DNA from: JBCCEV01 sp039030125
GTDB taxonomy: Bacteria; Pseudomonadota; Gammaproteobacteria; Ga0077536
Assembly (NCBI GenBank): GCA_039030125.1
Contig: JBCCEV010000218.1
Coordinates: 1 to 5,144, forward strand
Reading direction: 5' to 3'
Length of the DNA: 5,144 nt
Shown here: one piece after another, positions 1 to 5,144 of the stretch
How positions within the stretch are numbered: position 1 is the first letter of the stretch
How the letters are laid out: every line of letters starts with the position of its first letter
The notes under the pieces: model-generated
Told to the model about the DNA's origin: nothing
The model's database searches: none
What the model saw: the letters and a program-made list of their open reading frames with translations, nothing else
Made by a program: the position numbers and the translations under genes

Positions 1-140
1 ACGGAACATTAAAAAAAATGCATCCGTTCTACGTACTACGATAAATCCCTTCAAACAATCAATAACATTTTACACCACTGCAAGAATATTTAAAAATACC
101 ACATATTAAACCCATCCGAAAGCATGTAAACTGTCACAAA
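1..140. other. AT-rich non-coding left end
   Basis: This stretch is about one third GC by counting, against well over half in the genes to the right. All frames are broken by stops and I see no recognisable coding sequence. The first 27 bases can fold into a weak stem: ACGGA (1-5) pairs with TCCGT (23-27), and CATT (7-10) with AATG (17-20), around a run of A. A promoter-like pair (TTTACA at 69-74, TAAAAA at 91-96) is present, but such pairs are common by chance in AT-rich DNA. The segment could be the end of an acquired island, an intergenic spacer, or a decayed gene; the window edge prevents a choice. Confidence 0.5.
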
Positions 141-344
141 CTACTCAATGCCATTCTCATTATTTTTCAAAAATTCGAGCGGTTCGTGGACGGCCGGTTG
201 CGAATCAATCTCATTTTGAGATTGAGTCACCGGCGCCGCCGGTGGGCCCGGCCGCGGCGCGGGCGCCGCGCATCCGGCGAGCAGGCTCCCCCACACCACC
301 AACCATGCGCAGCGCTTGGGCGGTATTTGGATTTTCGCGCTCAT
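141..344 (-). CDS. Short Pro/Ala-rich lipoprotein, possibly truncated
   Basis: This is a 67-residue protein read from ATG at 342-344. Residues 1-24 form a lipoprotein signal peptide: a basic start (K4, K10, R11), a hydrophobic core at about 13-22, and the lipobox LAGC with the lipidated Cys at 25. Residue +2 is Ala rather than Asp, which by the enterobacterial Lol rule suggests the outer membrane. The mature part is only 43 residues: a Pro/Ala-rich linker (26-39), then a polar tail with no recognised domain. In many gammaproteobacteria the gene divergent from hemA is lolB or a TPR lipoprotein, and this could be the N-terminus of such a gene. The last 11 codons lie in the AT-rich segment, as if a foreign end supplied the stop. 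There is no clear Shine-Dalgarno before the ATG; an in-frame GTG at 414-416 would add 24 residues before the signal peptide and is less likely. An intact small lipoprotein is the alternative. Confidence 0.5.
   Translation of the reverse strand: MSAKIQIPPKRCAWLVVWGSLLAGCAAPAPRPGPPAAPVTQSQNEIDSQPAVHEPLEFLKNNENGIE
205..270. repeat. Three consecutive perfect inverted repeats
   Basis: Three perfect hairpin-forming repeats lie almost end to end. The first is TCAATCTCA / TGAGATTGA (205-213, 217-225; 9-base arms, loop TTT). The second is CACCGGC / GCCGGTG (228-234, 238-244; 7-base arms, loop GCC). The third is CGCGGCGC / GCGCCGCG (253-260, 263-270; 8-base arms, 2-base centre). An AT palindrome, ATTTTT-C-AAAAAT, sits nearby at 162-174. 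They lie inside the lipoprotein frame, in the part encoding its linker. No T-tract follows on either strand, so they are not classical intrinsic terminators. The sequence shows the repeats; their function is unknown. Confidence 0.6.
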
Positions 345-464
345 AAGGAAATGTCTGGCAAAGTTCAGCAAGGGATGGTGGTTTAAACTATATCCTACAT
401 ATCGGCGGCCGATCACTCGAATTCAGTCGCGGTTTCGGAAGATCAGCTTCGACAGCAACTCGCA
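345..464. promoter_or_regulatory. Divergent control region, lipoprotein / hemA
   Basis: These 120 bases separate the divergent starts and should contain the hemA operon promoter. The best -10-like sequences overlap: TATAGT on minus (387-392, one mismatch to TATAAT) and TATATC on plus (389-394, two mismatches). Neither has a convincing -35; the nearest are GTGATC on minus (411-416) and TTCAGC on plus (364-369, 19-base spacer). A 13-base palindrome, ATCGGC-G-GCCGAT (401-413), lies just downstream of the plus-strand candidate and could be an operator or chance. The promoter calls are weak and rest on hexamer matching only. Confidence 0.3.
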
Positions 465-1721
465 ATGACAATTAACGTATTAGGACTGAGCCACAATAGC
501 GCGCCGCTTGATGTGCGCGAGCACGTCGCTTTCTCGACCGAGCAGCTACGTCAGGCCCTGCCTTCGTTAATCGGGATTGAGGGTGTGGATGAAGCCATGA
601 TCCTTTCGACCTGTAACCGCACAGAGCTTTACTACGACGCGATTAATAGCGAGGTTGCCGCGGCTCAATGGCTGGCCCGCGAGCGCGAGGTCGCACCCGA
701 ACTCCTCCAACCGCACCTCTATGCCTTATCCAATGAGAACGCCGTGCGTCACGTGCTCAGGGTAGCAAGCGGCCTCGATTCGATGGTCGTCGGTGAGACC
801 CAAATCTTGGGTCAGATGAAAATGGCCTACAGAAGCGCGATTTCAGCCGGGACAATGGGCGTGCTGCTAAACCGCTTGCTGCAGTTCTCGTTCTCGACGG
901 CCAAGCTTGTGCGCTCACAAACCGAGGTCGGCGACGCGCCATTATCGGTCGCCTACATTGCAATTAAACTCGCCGCTCAGATCCATGATGACCTCTCGCG
1001 CAAAACAGCGCTACTCATTGGTGCAGGTGAAACCATTGAACTCGTGGCGACCCACTTAGCGGCGGCCGGGATAGGGCGCATGATCATAAGTAACCGGACA
1101 TTAGAGCGCGCCCAGCACCTCGGCAAGCGGTTCGCCGCGGAGACCGTCGACTTCGCGCATCTAATGGGCGCCTTACCGCAAGCCGACATTGTGGTCGCCT
1201 CGACCGCGAGCGAAGAGCCAATTATCACGGCGAGCCTGATCGAGCTCGCTATGAAAAAACGGCGCTTGGAGACCATGTTCGTCGTTGACTTGGCCGTACC
1301 TCGGGACGTAGAGCCGGCGGTCGGGGCTTTAGATGGCGTTTATCTGTACACAATTGATGATCTCAAGACCGTTGCAGACTCAAATCTTGGTTTACGCCAA
1401 AGTGCCGCGCTCGAGGCGGAAGAGCTGGTCCGTCTGCAGGTCGGCGGTTACATGGATTGGCTGCGTACCCGCGCGAATACCTCACTCATCAGCCAGTATC
1501 GCGCACTGACCCACGAAATTCAGGAACACTCCTTAGAGGAGGCAATGCGCAGTTTGCACAACGGCACAGACGCCGAATCTGTGCTCACAGAACTCGCCCA
1601 CAAACTCGCCAACCGGCTAACCCATCAGCCGACAAAAACATTGCGCGAAGTTGGTAACGACGTTCAGGAACTCGAACTTGCCCGCCGTGTCCTCGGGTTG
1701 GACGGAGACCGCGAGGAATGA
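465..1721 (+). CDS. hemA: Glutamyl-tRNA reductase
   Basis: This cytoplasmic enzyme reduces glutamyl-tRNA(Glu) with NADPH to glutamate-1-semialdehyde, the first committed step of C5 tetrapyrrole (heme) synthesis. The N-terminal catalytic domain carries the signature STCNRTE with the nucleophilic Cys at residue 50, and His96 in the HVLRVASGLDS stretch matches the conserved active-site His (His99 in E. coli). The motif VVGETQILGQ spans 108-117. The NADPH domain begins near 180 with GAGETIEL (186-193) and SNRT (209-212). The C-terminal helical dimerisation domain runs from about 310 to 418. The length equals E. coli HemA. The start is well fixed: between the upstream in-frame stop (384-386) and ATG 465 there is no ATG, GTG or TTG in frame. 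The ribosome binding site is poor, with no purine-rich SD upstream. It is the first gene of the hemA-prfA-prmC-moeB run. Confidence 0.97.
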   Translation: MTINVLGLSHNSAPLDVREHVAFSTEQLRQALPSLIGIEGVDEAMILSTCNRTELYYDAINSEVAAAQWLAREREVAPELLQPHLYALSNENAVRHVLRVASGLDSMVVGETQILGQMKMAYRSAISAGTMGVLLNRLLQFSFSTAKLVRSQTEVGDAPLSVAYIAIKLAAQIHDDLSRKTALLIGAGETIELVATHLAAAGIGRMIISNRTLERAQHLGKRFAAETVDFAHLMGALPQADIVVASTASEEPIITASLIELAMKKRRLETMFVVDLAVPRDVEPAVGALDGVYLYTIDDLKTVADSNLGLRQSAALEAEELVRLQVGGYMDWLRTRANTSLISQYRALTHEIQEHSLEEAMRSLHNGTDAESVLTELAHKLANRLTHQPTKTLREVGNDVQELELARRVLGLDGDREE

Positions 1722-2800
1722 AACCCACCTTAATCGCGAAGCTGGAAGGTTTGGTCGAACGGCTTACGGAACTCGAAGCCCTGCTGGCGGAGCCTGAAAT
1801 CATGGACGATCAAGGACAGTTCCGCGCTTTGGCTAAGGAGCATGCGGAAATTAGCCCAGTTGTGGGCACCTTTGAGCGCTATCAACAAACCATTGAAGCG
1901 CTTGAGAACGCCGAAGCACTGGCCCTCGAGGACCCGGAATTGAAAACACTTGCCGAGGAAGAAGCAGCCGCCGCACGCGAGCAGCTACCCGGCATCGAGG
2001 AAGAATTACTGAGACGCTTGGTGCCCAGTGACCCCGCCGACGCCGCCAACGTCTATTTAGAGATCAGAGCAGGCACCGGCGGGGACGAGGCGGCGCTATT
2101 TGTTGGCGATCTGTTAAGGATGTATCTGCGCTTTGCTGAAAATTGTGGTTGGCAAAGTGAAATCATCAGCGCGAACCATGCGGAAATTGGCGGTTACAAA
2201 GAGGTTGTTTCAAAACTAACGGGGGAGAGCGTTTACTCGCGGCTGAAATTCGAATCGGGGGCACACCGGGTGCAACGCGTGCCGGAAACCGAATCTCAAG
2301 GCCGCATACATACCTCAGCGTGTACCGTTGCGGTACTTCCTGAGGTTGACGAGGTGACGGACATCGAAATCAATACCGGCGATCTGCGGATCGATACTTT
2401 TCGTGCTTCTGGGGCAGGCGGGCAGCATGTCAACAAAACTGATTCAGCCATTCGCATTACCCACCTGCCTAGCGGCGTTGTGGTCGAATGCCAGGAGGAG
2501 CGCTCGCAGCATAAAAATAAAGCGAAAGCCATGAGTCTGCTGAAAGCGAAGTTACTGACCAGCGAGCGCGACAAACAGATCTCCGAGCAAGCGCAAAATC
2601 GCCGCGATCTGGTTGGGTCCGGTGATCGGTCAGAGCGCATTAGGACCTACAACTACCGGGAGGGACGGGTGACCGATCATCGAATCAACCTCACCGTGTA
2701 TAAACTCGACGAGGTTATGGGCGGTCAACTCGGGCACGTCGTGGAGCCATTGCTTGCCGAGCACCAAGCCGATTTGATGGCGCAGCTTAGCGACGGCTAA
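1718..2800 (+). CDS. prfA: Peptide chain release factor 1
   Basis: RF1 recognises UAA and UAG in the ribosomal A site and triggers peptide release. The N-terminal region (about 1-100) is helical and Glu-rich. The stop-codon recognition tripeptide of the PxT class is Pro189-Glu190-Thr191, within HRVQRVPETESQGRIHTS; the PxT form distinguishes RF1 from RF2, which has SPF. The catalytic GGQ is at 234-236 in RASGAGGQHVNKTDSA, with Gln236 the residue that PrmC methylates. The length, 360 residues, equals E. coli RF1. The start ATG overlaps the hemA stop (ATGA, 4 bases), which implies translational coupling. A GGAG at 1704-1707 sits at a workable distance, and GAGG at 1713-1716 is too close to be ideal. 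No RF2-type programmed frameshift is present or expected. Confidence 0.97.
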   Translation: MKPTLIAKLEGLVERLTELEALLAEPEIMDDQGQFRALAKEHAEISPVVGTFERYQQTIEALENAEALALEDPELKTLAEEEAAAAREQLPGIEEELLRRLVPSDPADAANVYLEIRAGTGGDEAALFVGDLLRMYLRFAENCGWQSEIISANHAEIGGYKEVVSKLTGESVYSRLKFESGAHRVQRVPETESQGRIHTSACTVAVLPEVDEVTDIEINTGDLRIDTFRASGAGGQHVNKTDSAIRITHLPSGVVVECQEERSQHKNKAKAMSLLKAKLLTSERDKQISEQAQNRRDLVGSGDRSERIRTYNYREGRVTDHRINLTVYKLDEVMGGQLGHVVEPLLAEHQADLMAQLSDG

Positions 2801-3637
2801 GTGGTAACTTGCGCGGAGCTGCTAACCCAGGCGGCACCGCGGCTTGCCGAGGAAAGCGCGCGCCTGGATGCGGAGCTGATTTTGGCAAACACGCTCAAGG
2901 TCGGCCGTGAAGCCCTCTATCGGGATCCTGATCGGATGATTGACGACACCGCCGAGAGCGCGTTCGATGAGGCAATCACCTTGCGTGCGAAGGGCGTACC
3001 CTTGGCATACATCCTGGGCCGGACAGAATTTTGGAGTCTCGAACTTGCCGTCGATGAAAACGTTCTGATCCCAAGGCCTGAAACCGAACTGCTGGTGGAA
3101 CTCTCGCTGCATAAGCTCGCTTCGTTGACTCATCCCACCTGCGCGGATCTCGGAACCGGTAGCGGTGCTGTCGCCCTTGCGCTGGCGTCAGAGCGACCCG
3201 ATTGCACAATCATCGCCGTTGAACAATCGGCCGCGGCGATAACCGTGGCACGGACCAATGTTCTACGCCACGAGGCATCGCGAGTCCGTCTTGTAGGCGG
3301 CGATTGGTGCCAGGCACTCGACGGCAATACCTTCGATGTGATCGTGGCTAACCCGCCTTATGTCGCCAAAGCCGAGCGTCAACGCCTCAGCGCGGGTGTG
3401 CACTTCGAGCCCGAGGCGGCCTTATTTGCTGAAGATAGCGGTTACGCTGCGTTAGAGAAAATTATCAATGACGCCCGGCGTTGCTTGAAACCCGCGGGCG
3501 TACTTTATCTTGAACATGGCGACCGGCAGGGCGCCGGAGTACGCCGTAAATTGGCCGCTTACGGTTATACGAACATTGAAACAAAAAGGGACCTGAACAA
3601 TCTAGAACGCGTGAGTTCAGGGTTACACTTAAGTTGA
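2801..3637 (+). CDS. prmC: Release factor glutamine methyltransferase
   Basis: PrmC (HemK) transfers a methyl group from S-adenosylmethionine to the GGQ glutamine of RF1 and RF2 and so improves termination. The N-terminal helical substrate-binding domain covers about 1-80 and includes SARLDAELILA (19-29), which lines up residue for residue with the E. coli protein and supports the GTG start. The Rossmann methyltransferase domain carries the SAM motif DLGTGSG (116-122), the acidic IIAVE strand (about 135-139), and the catalytic NPPY motif (184-187) that holds the target glutamine. RFxxLxxLxADxG-like sequence follows (FEPEAALFAEDSG). The length is 278 residues, normal for the family. The GTG begins on the base after the prfA TAA with no visible SD, so translation probably relies on re-initiation by ribosomes finishing prfA. 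That would keep enzyme and substrate in step. Confidence 0.96.
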   Translation: MVTCAELLTQAAPRLAEESARLDAELILANTLKVGREALYRDPDRMIDDTAESAFDEAITLRAKGVPLAYILGRTEFWSLELAVDENVLIPRPETELLVELSLHKLASLTHPTCADLGTGSGAVALALASERPDCTIIAVEQSAAAITVARTNVLRHEASRVRLVGGDWCQALDGNTFDVIVANPPYVAKAERQRLSAGVHFEPEAALFAEDSGYAALEKIINDARRCLKPAGVLYLEHGDRQGAGVRRKLAAYGYTNIETKRDLNNLERVSSGLHLS

Positions 3638-3661
3638 TCCGCGACAAGAGACCGGTGTGCG

Positions 3662-4408
3662 ATGGATGATCAATTGTTACTGCGCTACAGCCGACAGGTA
3701 TTACTGCCGCAAATCGATATCGGCGGACAGCAAGCCTTAATCGATGCTCGTGCCGTGATCATTGGCGTCGGCGGCCTGGGATCGCCAATAGCTATGTACC
3801 TTGCGAGCGCCGGTGTCGGCGAGCTATGTCTCATTGATCATGATTGCGTGGAACTTTCAAATTTGCAGCGCCAGATCGTGCACGCCACCTCGACCCTCGG
3901 GCAACTCAAGGTGGAGTCTGCTGCGAACCGCTTGAAAGATTTAAATCCAGAGGTGCGTGTCGAGTGCGTCGCCGCGAAGCTTGAAGATTGCGACATAGAC
4001 GCACGACTGGAATCAGCCGATGTGGTGCTCGATGCAACGGATAACTTCGCGACCCGTTACGCAATTAACGATGCCTGCGCGCGCGCCAAAGTTCCGTTGG
4101 TGTCCGGCGCCGCGATCCGATTCGAAGGTCAAGTCAGTGTCTTTCACCCAGGACGGGACGATGCGCCCTGCTATCGCTGTCTTTATAGCGAAGCCAGTGC
4201 GCTAGAGGAGACTTGTGTGCAAACCGGCGTGGTCGCGCCACTGCTAGGGATCATCGGCAGTATCCAAGCATTGGAGGCGATCAAGATATTGATTCACCAG
4301 GGCAGTGACTTAACCGGTCGCTTGCTGCTTCTCGATGGTCTGTCGATGGAATGGCAAACGATGCGCTTCGGTAAGGACCCTAAATGCCCCGTCTGTGCGG
4401 GTGCTTAG
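3662..4408 (+). CDS. moeB: MoaD adenylyltransferase (MoeB, E1-like)
   Basis: This E1-like enzyme adenylates the C-terminal Gly of MoaD for molybdopterin synthesis. Features in order: RYSRQ (8-12); nucleotide loop GVGGLGSP (35-42); DxD (Asp59, Asp61) followed by NLQRQ (67-71), the ATP/Mg site; DATDN (124-128); a zinc site formed by CYRC (170-173) and CPVC (242-245); and Cys185 in EETCVQTGVVAP, matching the conserved Cys187 of E. coli MoeB. The length, 248 residues, is that of MoeB without a rhodanese domain. ThiF, which activates ThiS for thiamine, is the close alternative. No moaD or thiS lies in the window, but the hemA-prfA-prmC-moeB order is common in gammaproteobacteria and favours moeB; the protein might serve both carriers. 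The gap to prmC is 24 bases with only a weak SD, so the gene probably belongs to the same operon. It converges on bfd with 37 bases between the stops and no recognisable intrinsic terminator; a 10-base palindrome AGCGCGCGCT spans the stop (4407-4416). Confidence 0.9.
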   Translation: MDDQLLLRYSRQVLLPQIDIGGQQALIDARAVIIGVGGLGSPIAMYLASAGVGELCLIDHDCVELSNLQRQIVHATSTLGQLKVESAANRLKDLNPEVRVECVAAKLEDCDIDARLESADVVLDATDNFATRYAINDACARAKVPLVSGAAIRFEGQVSVFHPGRDDAPCYRCLYSEASALEETCVQTGVVAPLLGIIGSIQALEAIKILIHQGSDLTGRLLLLDGLSMEWQTMRFGKDPKCPVCAGA

Positions 4409-4445
4409 CGCGCGCTTGGCGGTCTGGAATTAGAAGTTTGGCCGA

Positions 4446-4658
4446 TCAGGCGAACGAGGGTGTCAGCGCAACGAGGTAGTCGGGTTCGCGGCGCGCGGCA
4501 AGCGCTTCGTCAAGGCATTCTTCGGCAATGCACTGACACTGGCCGCAACTTGCTGACACATTGAGAGAACAACGCAGCTCCGAAATCGTGCGCACGCCTT
4601 TGGCCACCGCGCCGTGGATATCGCGCTCGGTCACGTTGTTGCAGATGCAGACATACAT
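4446..4658 (-). CDS. bfd: Bacterioferritin-associated ferredoxin
   Basis: Bfd is a small [2Fe-2S] protein that docks on bacterioferritin and passes electrons through its heme to reduce and release stored iron. The four cluster ligands fit the Bfd pattern CxC...CxxC exactly: Cys4, Cys6, Cys38 and Cys41, the same numbering as E. coli Bfd. The start MYVCICN matches the family. Three further cysteines (30, 43, 48) are present; Cys43 and Cys48 follow the cluster site closely. The length is 70 residues against 64 in E. coli, the extra being at the C-terminus. It lies downstream of bfr on the same strand, after a gap of 118 bases that carries a candidate Fur box, so it likely has its own iron-regulated promoter as well as possible read-through from bfr. 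Confidence 0.95.
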   Translation of the reverse strand: MYVCICNNVTERDIHGAVAKGVRTISELRCSLNVSASCGQCQCIAEECLDEALAARREPDYLVALTPSFA

Positions 4659-4665
4659 TGCTAGT

Positions 4666-4672
4666 TCCTCTC
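4666..4672 (-). promoter_or_regulatory. Ribosome binding site of bfd
   Basis: Read on the minus strand this is GAGAGGA, a strong Shine-Dalgarno match, seven bases before the bfd ATG (4656-4658). It fixes the bfd start and stands out in this window, where hemA, prmC and moeB have weak or absent SD sequences. Confidence 0.8.
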
Positions 4673-4689
4673 AGAACATAAACCGTAGT

Positions 4690-4708
4690 ACAAATGAGAA
4701 ACATTTAC
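4690..4708 (-). promoter_or_regulatory. Candidate Fur box upstream of bfd
   Basis: On the plus strand this segment reads ACAAATGAGAAACATTTAC. It matches the 19-base E. coli Fur consensus (GATAATGATAATCATTATC) at 12 of 19 positions by hand alignment, including the AATGA and CATT blocks. It is also a dyad: AAATG (4692-4696) and CATTT (4702-4706) around a 5-base centre. It lies about 30 bases before the bfd start, where a repressor would block transcription. A -35-like TTGTAA on minus (4705-4710) overlaps it; no good -10 was found. E. coli bfd is known to be Fur-repressed, which supports the reading, but binding here is inferred. Confidence 0.5.
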
Positions 4709-4711
4709 AAC

Positions 4712-4758
4712 GAGAGGGGTGTGAGGGTGAGAGGTCAGCCGAGAACTCCGCTGCCTCT
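4712..4758 (-). terminator. Hairpin plus C-rich, G-free tract after bfr
   Basis: In the bfr transcript, 18 bases after the stop codon, AGAGG and CAGC (4758-4754, 4753-4750) pair with GCTG and CCTCT (4739-4736, 4734-4730), with one bulged base and an inner GAG/CTC pair of arms: 12 pairs in all, one internal mismatch. No U-tract follows. Instead the transcript enters a 23-base stretch (4734-4712) with 15 C and no G, which resembles a Rho loading (rut-like) region. The structure could end or process the bfr message before bfd. The pairing is seen; termination is an inference, and an mRNA-stabilising 3' end is the alternative. Confidence 0.35.
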
Positions 4759-4776
4759 AGGGAATATCGCGCCAGA

Positions 4777-5144
4777 TCAGCTCGATATCATCGTTTGCTG
4801 GTAATTCTGCGCGCCGACCCGCTTGATCAGGTCAATCTGGGTATCCAACCAGTCGACGTGTTCTTCTTCGGACTCCAGGATATTCTCCAACAGTTCGCGA
4901 GAGGTGTAGTCAGCCACCGATTCGCAATGGGTGATGGCCTGGCGTAGCGTCGGGATGGCGTCGTGCTCGAGCGCCAGATCGGCCTGGAGGATTTCTTCGG
5001 TGTTTTCTCCGATCCGCAAACGGCCGAGATCTTGGAGATTGGGTAACCCCTCCAAAAACAAAATCCGTTCGATCACACGATCAGCATGTTTCATTTCATC
5101 GATCGACTCGTGATACTCGTATTCGTCGAGCTTCTTCAATCCCC
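4777..5144 (-). CDS. bfr: Bacterioferritin, N-terminus outside the window
   Basis: Bacterioferritin forms a 24-subunit heme-containing shell that oxidises Fe(II) and stores it as mineral. The visible part aligns from about E. coli residue 36 (GLKKLDEYEYHES) to the end, so roughly 35 residues, including the first ferroxidase Glu (Glu18), lie beyond the right edge. TTG at 5137-5139 is the internal Leu of GLKKL, not a start. Visible conserved residues are, in E. coli numbering, Glu51, Met52 (the axial heme ligand), His54 in DEMKH, Glu94 in DLALEHD, and Glu127 and His130 in ESEEEHVDW. All the ferroxidase ligands in this part are therefore intact, and Met52 marks the heme-binding type. The C-terminus matches the family length. 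The gene is followed by bfd on the same strand. Confidence 0.96.
   Translation of the reverse strand, partial: GLKKLDEYEYHESIDEMKHADRVIERILFLEGLPNLQDLGRLRIGENTEEILQADLALEHDAIPTLRQAITHCESVADYTSRELLENILESEEEHVDWLDTQIDLIKRVGAQNYQQTMISS

Noticed and set aside
69..96. Plus-strand promoter TTTACA / TAAAAA with 16-base spacer
   Set aside because: Such matches are expected in AT-rich DNA. It is nearly 400 bases before hemA with no gene start directly after it.
153..164. Second Fur-like site (AATAATGAGAAT on minus)
   Set aside because: Two hexamers fit the Fur repeat, but the opposing half is missing (about 11/19 overall), it lies at the 3' end of the lipoprotein frame, and no gene start follows it within the window.
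186..386. Arg-rich 66-residue plus-strand frame opposite the lipoprotein
   Set aside because: The Arg runs come from reading the GC-rich linker region backwards. No signal, domain or ribosome binding site supports it.
2296..2640. 114-residue open frame on the minus strand inside prfA
   Set aside because: It lies wholly within a strongly conserved gene, antisense to the RF1 recognition and GGQ regions. Its Ser/Arg-rich translation looks like a shadow frame.
3662..4408. Assigning this gene as thiF
   Set aside because: Sequence motifs are shared by ThiF and MoeB, but no thiamine genes are nearby and the prmC-moeB order favours MoeB. It is kept only as an alternative.
4561..4947. 128-residue plus-strand frame across bfd, the gap and bfr
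   Set aside because: It is antisense to two well-supported genes and shows no family motif.
5137..5139. TTG as the start of bacterioferritin
   Set aside because: The frame continues upstream as Gly-Leu before KKL, matching the internal GLKRL of E. coli Bfr, so this is Leu37-equivalent and the gene runs off the window edge.
1..5144. Mobile element, CRISPR, tRNA or a new defence system
   Set aside because: No transposase, terminal repeats, spaced direct repeats or tRNA-like fold was found. Almost all of the window is accounted for by known housekeeping and iron-storage genes.

Overview
The window looks like a chromosomal housekeeping segment from a gammaproteobacterium. The evidence is the gene order hemA-prfA-prmC-moeB, protein lengths equal or nearly equal to the E. 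coli homologues (HemA 418, RF1 360, MoeB 248 residues), a divergent lipoprotein gene upstream of hemA (where lolB or a TPR lipoprotein often sits in this class), and a bfr-bfd pair. Base composition is moderately GC-rich by eye, except for an abruptly AT-rich left end. I cannot name a genus from the sequence.

Layout. Bases 1-140 are AT-rich (about one third GC) and appear non-coding. Bases 141-344 (minus) encode a short lipoprotein with a good lipobox and a Pro/Ala-rich mature part. It ends just after the composition changes, so it may be the truncated front of a longer gene. A cluster of perfect short inverted repeats lies inside and next to it. Bases 345-464 separate the lipoprotein gene from hemA and should hold the divergent promoters. 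Bases 465-4408 (plus) carry four tightly packed genes: hemA (glutamyl-tRNA reductase), prfA (release factor 1, 4-base overlap with hemA), prmC (release-factor methyltransferase, starting on the base after the prfA stop) and moeB (MoaD adenylyltransferase, 24-base gap). Converging on this operon from the right, on the minus strand, are bfr (bacterioferritin, cut by the window edge) and, downstream of it, bfd (bacterioferritin-associated ferredoxin). The 118-base bfr-bfd gap holds a hairpin, a C-rich G-free transcript stretch, a candidate Fur box and a good bfd ribosome binding site.

How the genes work together. HemA makes the first committed intermediate of tetrapyrrole (heme) synthesis from Glu-tRNA. 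RF1 terminates translation at UAA/UAG, and PrmC methylates the glutamine of its GGQ motif, so substrate and modifying enzyme are adjacent. MoeB activates the sulfur carrier MoaD for molybdopterin synthesis. Bfr stores iron and binds heme, and Bfd reduces Bfr to release that iron, so the convergent unit links to the heme product of the hemA pathway and to iron control.

I see no CRISPR array, tRNA, rRNA, transposase or defence gene, and no evidence for a wholly new system. The points most worth a second look are the lipoprotein remnant at the composition break, the inverted-repeat cluster, and the regulatory layout between bfr and bfd.
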